From an uncultured Bacteroidales bacterium (GTDB taxonomy: Bacteria > Bacteroidota > Bacteroidia > Bacteroidales > UBA932), in the NCBI GenBank assembly GCA_945874815.1, contig CAMCIE010000129.1, positions 1-5,159 on the forward strand: a stretch of DNA of 5,159 nucleotides, read 5' to 3'. Made by a program: the position numbers and the translations under genes. Below are positions 1-4,792 of the stretch, in pieces. Under the pieces are notes generated by a model. The model did not search any database and was not told where the DNA came from. It was given only the letters and a program-made list of their open reading frames with translations. Positions within the stretch are counted from its first letter, which is position 1, and each line of letters starts with the position of its first letter.

Positions 1-1446
1 GTAAAGGAGGCCTCCGGAGCCGTTGTTGTGGATGTCCCTGACATGCTGGACATGCTGTGGACTGACAGACCGCAAATCCCAGTGACTCCCGTCACGACCA
101 TCGATGTGGACAATTTCGGCGGTACTCAGAGAGTGGAGAAGATTGCCTGGCTTCGCAAATGGATGATGCTCAATGGAGCTGCTTCCGTCCTGCTTACTTC
201 TCTCGACGAGATTGCATGGATGCTGAACGTCAGGGGAAACGACATCGAATACAATCCTCTGGTGATTTCATATCTGCTTGTGACACAGGATTATGTGAAA
301 TGGTTTGCGATGAAGTCCTGTGATGACGAGCCACTTGACCCCGACACGGCGGACAGCTACAACGAACTTGAAATGGACGGTGTGCAAGTGCTTGGATATG
401 ATGACCTTGAAGCCGCCCTTTCAATGCTTGCGGATGAGAATCCTGAAGGCACTGTTTTCGTTGACCCTTCTTCATTGAACTATCATGTCGCATGCATTCT
501 GGATGAAGTCCTGCCTTCGAGCATTAAAGGTACTTCTCCGGTGATACTTGAAAAGGCAGTCAAGACAGAGTCTGAGATTCAGGCTCAGAGACAGGCATAT
601 ATTGATGACGGAGTTGCAGAGGAAATGTTCCTTTGCTGGCTTGAAACCGAAGTGGCTTCCGGCAGGGTGGTCACTGAGTGGGAAGCTTCCGAGCGTCTGA
701 CTGAGTTCAGGTCAGAGATTCCAGGCTATCGCGGAAACAGTTTTGAGAATATATCTGCATACGGGCCTAATGCAGCACTTCCGCATTACAGTACTCCTTG
801 TGAGGGGTCCGCTGTCATTCAGCCGAGAGGCTTTTATCTTGTTGACTCGGGCGGCCAGTACCTCACAGGCACTACAGACATTACCCGTACCGTCCCGATG
901 GGTCCTTGCACCGACCTCGAAAAGGAAGACTACACCCTTGTCCTCAAAGGTATGATTGCACTTTCCATGGCTGAGTTCCCTCGCGGAACGGCAGGCTGTC
1001 AGCTTGATGTGCTCGCCCGCAATCCTCTCTGGAGGGCCAAACGCAATTTCGGTCACGGAACAGGTCACGGCATAGGCTTCTGGCTCTGCGTACATGAGGG
1101 CCCGCAGGACATCAGGCAAAATTTCAATTCACAGCCACTGCTGCCCGGCATGATCACCTCCAATGAACCGGGTATCTATCGTGAAGGCATGCACGGCATC
1201 CGTCACGAGAACGTCATACTATGCAAGGAAGCCGGAAAGAATGAATTTGGTCAATGGCTTGAATTTGAAACACTTACTTGCTGCCATATTGACACCGCAG
1301 CCGTCATTCCAAACCTCCTTTCAACCGAAGAACTCGAATGGCTGAATGCCTACAATGAAAGTGTATATCAGCGTCTCAATGCCATGCTCCCGTCTGAGGT
1401 GGCCGCATGGCTGCGCAGAAAAACTCTTCCGCTTGGCATGGAATAA
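1..1446 (+). CDS. pepP: Xaa-Pro aminopeptidase (aminopeptidase P, M24 family), 5' end cut by window
   Basis: A dinuclear-metal peptidase that removes the N-terminal residue from peptides with proline in second position; probably cytoplasmic, as no signal sequence is visible, although the true N-terminus is missing. The frame is open from base 1 and the residues before the GTG at 28 (VKEASGAVV) continue naturally into the protein, so that GTG is not taken as the start. About 481 residues are present; family members of this long type are near 590-600, so roughly 110 residues lie upstream. The pita-bread catalytic domain is intact. All five expected M24 metal ligands are visible: Asp in VDSGG (codon at 844), Asp in TTDIT (877), the second His of GHGTGHG (1066), Glu in SNEPG (1165) and Glu in RHENV (1207). 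A C-terminal extension with LEWLNAYNESVYQRL is typical of the long form. The gene converges on sdhC and shares its terminator. The family call is firm; the symbol is the generic one. Confidence 0.93.
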   Translation, partial: VKEASGAVVVDVPDMLDMLWTDRPQIPVTPVTTIDVDNFGGTQRVEKIAWLRKWMMLNGAASVLLTSLDEIAWMLNVRGNDIEYNPLVISYLLVTQDYVKWFAMKSCDDEPLDPDTADSYNELEMDGVQVLGYDDLEAALSMLADENPEGTVFVDPSSLNYHVACILDEVLPSSIKGTSPVILEKAVKTESEIQAQRQAYIDDGVAEEMFLCWLETEVASGRVVTEWEASERLTEFRSEIPGYRGNSFENISAYGPNAALPHYSTPCEGSAVIQPRGFYLVDSGGQYLTGTTDITRTVPMGPCTDLEKEDYTLVLKGMIALSMAEFPRGTAGCQLDVLARNPLWRAKRNFGHGTGHGIGFWLCVHEGPQDIRQNFNSQPLLPGMITSNEPGIYREGMHGIRHENVILCKEAGKNEFGQWLEFETLTCCHIDTAAVIPNLLSTEELEWLNAYNESVYQRLNAMLPSEVAAWLRRKTLPLGME

Positions 1447-1461
1447 GCTTTATATGAACGC

Positions 1462-1496
1462 AAAAAAAAGACTGACCGATGGGCCAGTCTTTTTTT
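1462..1496. terminator. Bidirectional intrinsic terminator between pepP and sdhC
   Basis: The left arm GACTGACC (1470-1477) and the right arm GGCCAGTC (1482-1489) flank a GATG loop; there is one A-C mismatch in an otherwise paired 8-bp stem. Eight A residues precede the stem and seven T residues follow it, so the hairpin has a U-tract on either strand. It lies 15 bp after the pepP stop and 19 bp after the sdhC stop (reading the minus strand), so it can end both convergent transcripts. Confidence 0.9.
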
Positions 1497-1515
1497 ATAT
1501 CGTATCTGTCGGGGC

Positions 1516-2211
1516 TTAGCCGATGATGCCGTTTGCCTGGAGGCAGGCATTGATTGCTACAACTGCGAAGCCGAGGAAGATGATGGTTGCGAAAATGTAA
1601 CCGATGACATTGAGTCTCTTGACCCAGATCTGGTTGCTCCAGCCAACTGTCTGGAATGCGCTCCAGAAACCGTGGGTAAGGTGGAACCAGAGAGCTCCGA
1701 ACCAAATGAGGTAGAGAACTACAACCCACCACTGACCGAATGTGGCATTGAGAAGAACGTAAGGATTCTCAGCCTCTCCGCCGGTGAACTCAGCGAGCTG
1801 CATGTCAGCCCAGAAATGAGTAAGGTGGAAAGCGAGGATTCCGAGAACGATGATACCGAGAACGAGCATGTTCTTGGAAGCCCAGGACTCAGTTTTGGCT
1901 TTGCTTGACACCTCATAACGGTTGTAGCCACCACGTGATTTGATGTTGCTTGCAGTAAGATAGAAAGCATAGATGATGTGGATAACGAATCCGAGTGCAA
2001 GCACAGGAACCATAACGGTCACGATAGGAAGCGACATGAACTCACAGCCTGCCTGGAATAATCCGTCTGCAGCGCCATAGCTACCTGTGAAACTGTCAAT
2101 GACAGAGAACAGGTTGATTGTCATGTGAAGAAGCAGGAAAATAATTAGGAACAGGCCGCTTATGCTCATGATAAGCTTCTTGCCGATTGAAGATGTTAAA
2201 ATATTAGCCAT
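1516..2211 (-). CDS. sdhC: Succinate dehydrogenase / fumarate reductase cytochrome b subunit
   Basis: Membrane anchor and dihaem cytochrome b of complex II (succinate:quinone oxidoreductase or quinol:fumarate reductase), which passes electrons between the SdhB iron-sulfur subunit and menaquinone in the inner membrane. The 231 residues form five hydrophobic helices at about 13-35, 62-86, 114-135, 161-183 and 198-222, the single-subunit architecture also seen in Wolinella FrdC. Candidate axial haem ligands lie one per helix in the first four helices: H29, H78, H129 and H177, with further His at 132 and 180. The start ATG (2209-2211) is preceded by an AT-rich AAAAAGAT rather than a true Shine-Dalgarno, as is normal in Bacteroidota. 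Oddly, no flavoprotein (sdhA) or iron-sulfur (sdhB) gene follows: the gene ends at a terminator facing pepP and appears monocistronic. Sequence does not decide between succinate oxidation and fumarate reduction. Confidence 0.92.
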   Translation of the reverse strand: MANILTSSIGKKLIMSISGLFLIIFLLLHMTINLFSVIDSFTGSYGAADGLFQAGCEFMSLPIVTVMVPVLALGFVIHIIYAFYLTASNIKSRGGYNRYEVSSKAKTESWASKNMLVLGIIVLGILAFHLTHFWADMQLAEFTGGEAENPYVLLNATFGQWWVVVLYLIWFGALWFHLTHGFWSAFQTVGWSNQIWVKRLNVIGYIFATIIFLGFAVVAINACLQANGIIG

Positions 2212-2278
2212 ATCTTTTTAATGAATAGTTATCTTCTTACAGTGTTGAAAAATTTACGGAAAGGCCCAACACGGAGTG

Positions 2279-2286
2279 CAAAGATA
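2279..2286 (-). promoter_or_regulatory. Predicted sdhC promoter, -7 box
   Basis: Read on the minus strand this is TATCTTTG, a full match to the Bacteroidota -7 consensus TAnnTTTG, followed by C. Transcription would begin near 2272, leaving a leader of about 60 nt. No good -33 TTTG is present at the usual 19-21 bp; the nearest TTG is only 12 bp upstream, within CTTGCAAG. The expected start of the RNA coincides with a 6-bp inverted repeat (GTGTTG/CAACAC, 2242-2247 and 2267-2272) that could form a 5'-end stem-loop. Confidence 0.6.
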
Positions 2287-2294
2287 TAATCTTT

Positions 2295-2326
2295 CTTGCA
2301 AGTTTCATAATAATTCGATACTTTTG
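2295..2326 (+). promoter_or_regulatory. Predicted pyrH-frr promoter
   Basis: The -7 box TACTTTTG (2319-2326) matches TAnnTTTG. A -33-like CTTG (2295-2298) precedes it with 20 bp between, close to the spacing expected in Bacteroidota. A start site near 2332 would give a leader of about 58 nt. The -33 element lies within the perfect palindrome CTTGCAAG (2295-2302), in DNA shared with the divergent sdhC promoter. Confidence 0.65.
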
Positions 2327-2338
2327 TTTGCTCGAATT
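2312..2338. promoter_or_regulatory. Candidate operator: inverted repeat bracketing the pyrH -7 box
   Basis: AATTCGA (2312-2318) and TCGAATT (2332-2338) are perfect reverse complements of 7 bp, separated by 13 bp. The spacer holds the whole -7 box, and the right arm covers the predicted transcription start. The arms begin 20 bp apart, about two helical turns, which is the geometry expected for a dimeric DNA-binding protein on one face of the helix. The repeat is seen directly; a repressor role is inference, and an AT-rich repeat of this size can occur by chance. Confidence 0.4.
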
Positions 2339-2378
2339 GCGGAGCGGAATGCCGCAAGGAGGGTATATGCAACACTAA
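2337..2378 (+). promoter_or_regulatory. pyrH leader: hairpin, Shine-Dalgarno-like site and three-codon mini-ORF
   Basis: TTGCGG (2337-2342) pairs perfectly with CCGCAA (2352-2357); the same right arm can instead pair with GCGG at 2344-2347 across a tight AATG loop. The right arm runs into AAGGAGGG (2356-2363), a near-perfect anti-16S match, followed after three bases by ATG CAA CAC TAA (2367-2378). The Shine-Dalgarno-like site lies 26 bases before the pyrH ATG, too far to serve it, and a TGA in the pyrH frame at 2381-2383 rules out an upstream start for that gene. Function is unknown. Confidence 0.4.
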
Positions 2379-2389
2379 ACTGAATTTAT

Positions 2390-3100
2390 ATGGGAAAATA
2401 CAAACGTGTCCTGCTCAAGCTCAGCGGAGAAAGCCTTGGCGGTCCGGCAGGCAAAGGAATTGACGAAAACTATCTTGCAGCCTATGCAGAAGAAGTTGCA
2501 GAAGCAGTCCGCAACGGACTTCAGGTGGCTATCGTGATAGGCGGAGGCAATATTTTCAGAGGCCTGCAGGGAGTAGGAAAAGGTTTTGACAGGGTCAACG
2601 GAGACAAGATGGGCATGCTTGCAACAGTCATCAACTCTCTCGGCCTTGCGATGGCAATCCGCAGTGCAGGAGTCGATGCTGAAGTCTTCACTGCAACTCC
2701 TATGATGCCTGTAGCCAAATATTATATGAGAGACGATGCAGTCTCTGTCATGGAGAAAGGCGGAGTGGCCCTGATTGCCGGCGGCACGGGCAACCCATAT
2801 TTCACCACAGACTCCGGAGCCGCCCTTCGCGCCCTTGAAATCGGTGCTGACGCTCTCCTGAAAGGAACACGTGTGGACGGAGTTTACACAGCAGATCCGG
2901 AAAAGGACCCTACAGCTGTAAAATATGATGAGCTCACGTTTGACAAAGCCATCGAGGACAGACTCAAGGTCATGGACCAGACAGCTTTTGCGCTCTGCCG
3001 CGAAGGAAATATGCCAATCATCGTCTTTGACATGAACCAGAAAGGCAACCTTACCAAGCTCGTCAAGGGCGAAAAGATCGGTACCCTTGTCCACGTATAG
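2390..3100 (+). CDS. pyrH: Uridylate kinase (UMP kinase)
   Basis: Cytoplasmic enzyme of the amino acid kinase fold that phosphorylates UMP to UDP with ATP, an essential step of pyrimidine nucleotide synthesis; bacterial members are hexamers, generally activated by GTP and inhibited by UTP. The 236-residue length is normal. Visible motifs are KLSGESL (10-16, phosphate binding), GGGNIFRG (51-58), the UMP-site stretch around D72 with GMLATVIN, GGTGNPYFTTD (131-141), and the nucleotide-site DGVYTADP (163-170). MDQTAFALC follows near the C-terminus. The ATG at 2390 is the only sensible start: an in-frame TGA lies two codons upstream and the MGKYKRVLLKLSGE beginning matches the family. It is first in a pair with frr, 45 bp apart. 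In many bacteria these two follow rpsB-tsf; here pyrH has its own promoter opposite sdhC. Confidence 0.96.
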   Translation: MGKYKRVLLKLSGESLGGPAGKGIDENYLAAYAEEVAEAVRNGLQVAIVIGGGNIFRGLQGVGKGFDRVNGDKMGMLATVINSLGLAMAIRSAGVDAEVFTATPMMPVAKYYMRDDAVSVMEKGGVALIAGGTGNPYFTTDSGAALRALEIGADALLKGTRVDGVYTADPEKDPTAVKYDELTFDKAIEDRLKVMDQTAFALCREGNMPIIVFDMNQKGNLTKLVKGEKIGTLVHV

Positions 3101-3145
3101 ACATCCTAAAGCATATCCGAAAGAATAAACATAATTGATATTGAT

Positions 3146-3709
3146 ATGATTACAAGAGCAAAAGAAATCCTCGCAGGTGCAAAGGAAAAAATGTCCGATG
3201 CAGTCGAATTCCTTGAGGAAGACCTCAAGACATACCGTGCTGGAAAAGCTAATCCTTTGATTCTTAATGGTGTACACGTAGATTACTATGGTACTCCTAC
3301 ACCTGTTTCCCAGGTAGCTTCCGTTACTACTCCTGACGCAAAGACCATCATGATTCAGCCATGGGAGAAGAAAATGATTCCGGTCATCGAGAAAGCTATC
3401 ATGGACGCCAACATAGGCCTCACTCCTCAGAACAACGGTGAGTCAATCCGCTGCAACATACCTCCTCTTACAGAAGATCGTCGTAAAGATCTCATCAAGA
3501 AAGCCAAAGCAGCAGGAGAAAGCGCAAAAGTGGTTGTCAGGAATGCACGCAGGGATGCCATCGACCTTTTGAAGAAAGCTCAGAAGGACGGTATGCCTGA
3601 AGATATGCAGAAAGAGTACGAGCAGAATGTCCAGAAAGAGACAGATGCATTCACCAAGAAGGTTGACGAACTCGTTTCTGCAAAAGAAAAAGACATCATG
3701 ACAGTGTAA
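3146..3709 (+). CDS. frr: Ribosome recycling factor
   Basis: Cytoplasmic translation factor that, with EF-G, splits the post-termination ribosome so that subunits and mRNA can be reused. The 187 residues match the usual 185-187. Domain I helices carry the family signatures: YRAGKANPLIL near the N-terminus, PPLTEDRRKDLIKKAK in the middle and AKVVVRNARRDAIDLLKK with its conserved Arg residues; the small beta domain II lies between them (about residues 31-105). The ATG at 3146 gives the full-length first helix; the internal ATG at 3191 would cut it off. It follows pyrH by 45 bp with no terminator or promoter visible between, so the two are probably cotranscribed. No hairpin of its own follows the stop: the first terminator downstream is the one in the pheA leader. 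Confidence 0.97.
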   Translation: MITRAKEILAGAKEKMSDAVEFLEEDLKTYRAGKANPLILNGVHVDYYGTPTPVSQVASVTTPDAKTIMIQPWEKKMIPVIEKAIMDANIGLTPQNNGESIRCNIPPLTEDRRKDLIKKAKAAGESAKVVVRNARRDAIDLLKKAQKDGMPEDMQKEYEQNVQKETDAFTKKVDELVSAKEKDIMTV

Positions 3710-3725
3710 TTTTCAGAAATATTGT

Positions 3726-3733
3726 TATATTTG
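3726..3733 (+). promoter_or_regulatory. Predicted promoter of the pheA leader transcript, -7 box
   Basis: TATATTTG is a full match to the Bacteroidota -7 consensus TAnnTTTG, 17 bp after the frr stop. No clear TTTG is found at -33, which would fall within the last codons of frr, so the promoter is supported by one element only. A start near 3739-3741 would put the 5' end just before the Tyr/Phe-rich leader ORF and give an attenuated RNA of about 165 nt. Confidence 0.55.
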
Positions 3734-3749
3734 TACCCGCTTCCCTCAG

Positions 3750-3833
3750 ATGGGGGCAATAATAACGACAGTTATGGGAACTTATCGATTTAACGTTTAC
3801 GGTTATTATTACTTCTATTATCAGCAAAGATGA
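3750..3833 (+). CDS. Tyr/Phe-rich leader peptide of the pheA attenuator (27 aa)
   Basis: A short ORF, ATG at 3750-3752 to TGA at 3831-3833, whose translation rather than product is proposed to matter. Its second half is packed with aromatic codons: Tyr at 3783, 3798, 3804, 3807, 3810, 3816 and 3819, Phe at 3789 and 3813. The end reads GYYYFYYQQR. Nine of 27 residues are Tyr or Phe, clustered immediately ahead of an antiterminator/terminator pair and a phenylalanine-biosynthesis gene, the arrangement known from the E. coli pheA, trp and his leaders. An internal in-frame ATG at 3774 would give a 19-residue version with all nine aromatic residues and a more comfortable 5' leader of about 35 nt; the sequence does not choose between them. 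Neither start has a Shine-Dalgarno. Low charged tRNA-Tyr or tRNA-Phe would stall the ribosome between about 3798 and 3821. Confidence 0.85.
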   Translation: MGAIITTVMGTYRFNVYGYYYFYYQQR

Positions 3834-3835
3834 TG

Positions 3836-3888
3836 GACCGGACGTTGTGTATCGAACAATATAACACAGTATATTGGGCTGTCCGGTT
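3836..3888 (+). promoter_or_regulatory. Predicted antiterminator of the pheA attenuator
   Basis: ACCGGAC (3837-3843) is the perfect reverse complement of GTCCGGT (3881-3887), with possible G-U pairs at both ends (3836:3888 and 3844:3880). GTCC (3881-3884) is half of the terminator's 5' arm, so the two structures exclude one another. Inside this pairing CAATATA (3857-3863) and TATATTG (3870-3876) form a perfect 7-bp hairpin with an ACACAG loop that would bring the outer strands together. The upstream strand starts only 3 nt after the leader stop, so a ribosome terminating there would cover it, while one stalled on most of the Tyr/Phe codons would leave it free. Confidence 0.75.
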
Positions 3889-3904
3889 TCGGACAGCCTT
3901 TTTT
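3877..3904 (+). terminator. Intrinsic terminator (attenuator) upstream of pheA
   Basis: GGCTGTCC (3877-3884) pairs perfectly with GGACAGCC (3891-3898); a ninth G-C pair (3885:3890) closes a GTTT tetraloop. Six T residues follow at once (3899-3904). It is a textbook factor-independent terminator located between a promoter and pheA, 46 bp before the gene, which fits a regulated role. It would also stop read-through from pyrH-frr. Confidence 0.93.
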
Positions 3905-3950
3905 GTTTCCCCAATGAACATTGACAAAAGACAGAAAAATTAAACCGAAC

Positions 3951-4781
3951 ATGAAAAACATTGCTATCCAGGGAGTCAAAGGGTGCTTTCATGAGCAGGC
4001 AGCGAGGCTTTTCTATGGCCGTAATGGTCTGGATAATCCACAGATTGTGGAATGTGATACCTTTGAAGGCCTGTACACCAGCATGGACCGGGGCAGCGCG
4101 GACGCAGCAGTGATGGCCATTGAGAACACTGTTTCCGGAGGATTGCTTCCCAATTTTGAGCTGCTCCGCAAATATGACCGGAAGATAAAGGGGGAGGTTT
4201 TCCTGCGAATCCAGCAGAATCTCATGGCGATACCCGGCCAGAATATCCGGGATATCAGGGAAGTCAGGACCCATTATATGGCTATCAACCAGACCCGTGA
4301 GTTTTTCAAGGACTATCCTTGGATCAGACTTGTTGAAAGTGAAGATACAGCGAAAAGTGCAGCGCAGATTGCCAATGAGGGGCTGATGGGTATCGGAGCC
4401 GTGGCCTCCACCCTTGCCGCAGAACTATATGGACTTGAAATGCTGGCTGAAAGCATTGAAACCTACAAACAGAATTTCACCCGTTTTCTCATTCTGGATG
4501 ACAGCATGAGCGTGGATAAGTCCGAAGTGAATAAAGTCTCGATGTGTTTCACCCTTCCTCATACGGCCGGATCTCTCGCCCATGTACTGACCATCCTTTC
4601 ATTCTACGGAATGAATCTGACAAGGATCCAGTCCCTTCCGATTCCCGGGCACGAATGGCAGTATTTTTTCTATGTTGATATCAAATTTGAAGACTATCAG
4701 CGTTATACTCAGGCAATTGCGGCCGTGAGACCTCTGATGGAGGATCTCAATGTCCTCGGAGAATATGTGGCAGCAATATAA
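3951..4781 (+). CDS. pheA: Prephenate dehydratase
   Basis: Converts prephenate to phenylpyruvate, the committed step to phenylalanine; cytoplasmic. The 276 residues hold a catalytic PDT domain followed by an ACT regulatory domain, with no fused chorismate mutase at the N-terminus. Seen in the PDT domain: GVKGCFHEQAA (8-18, family GPxGTFSxxAA), ENT (58-60, usually ENS) and the catalytic TRF (177-179). The ACT domain has GSL (207-209) where GAL is usual and QSLP (227-230) where the Phe-binding ESRP motif is usual. The ATG at 3951 gives the family N-terminus MKNIAIQG; a TTG at 3921 would add ten polar residues and is not favoured. It follows the Tyr/Phe leader and terminator, so transcription is probably attenuated by aromatic amino acid supply, and it is followed after 11 bp by an aminotransferase gene in the same operon. 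Confidence 0.95.
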   Translation: MKNIAIQGVKGCFHEQAARLFYGRNGLDNPQIVECDTFEGLYTSMDRGSADAAVMAIENTVSGGLLPNFELLRKYDRKIKGEVFLRIQQNLMAIPGQNIRDIREVRTHYMAINQTREFFKDYPWIRLVESEDTAKSAAQIANEGLMGIGAVASTLAAELYGLEMLAESIETYKQNFTRFLILDDSMSVDKSEVNKVSMCFTLPHTAGSLAHVLTILSFYGMNLTRIQSLPIPGHEWQYFFYVDIKFEDYQRYTQAIAAVRPLMEDLNVLGEYVAAI

Positions 4782-4792
4782 TAACCGTAATT

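Noticed and set aside
28..30. GTG at 28 as the start of the aminopeptidase.
   Set aside because: The frame is open to the window edge, and the M24 Xaa-Pro aminopeptidases of this type have about 100 more residues upstream, so the gene is simply truncated.
3101..3145. Possible regulatory element between pyrH and frr.
   Set aside because: The 45 bp are AT-rich with no convincing hairpin, promoter match or Shine-Dalgarno; they look like an ordinary intra-operon spacer.
2375..3277. A 300-codon open frame on the minus strand across all of pyrH and the start of frr.
   Set aside because: It is exactly antisense to two unmistakable conserved genes, has a Cys/Ser/His/Phe-rich composition typical of a reverse-strand shadow, and shows no recognisable domain.
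3739..3904. A free-standing small RNA (6S-like or another structured ncRNA) between frr and pheA.
   Set aside because: Promoter, ~165-nt length and terminator would fit, but I see no long closing helix between the 5' and 3' ends, while the Tyr/Phe-rich ORF and the antiterminator complement explain the region better. The terminated leader could still accumulate as a short RNA.
3921..3923. TTG at 3921 as the pheA start.
   Set aside because: It adds a polar MTKDRKIKPN segment outside the family's N-terminus; the ATG at 3951 gives the expected beginning and length.
3696..4274. A 192-codon minus-strand frame across the pheA leader and the start of pheA.
   Set aside because: It overlaps the attenuator and the conserved pheA catalytic domain, and its translation shows no recognisable family or plausible start context.
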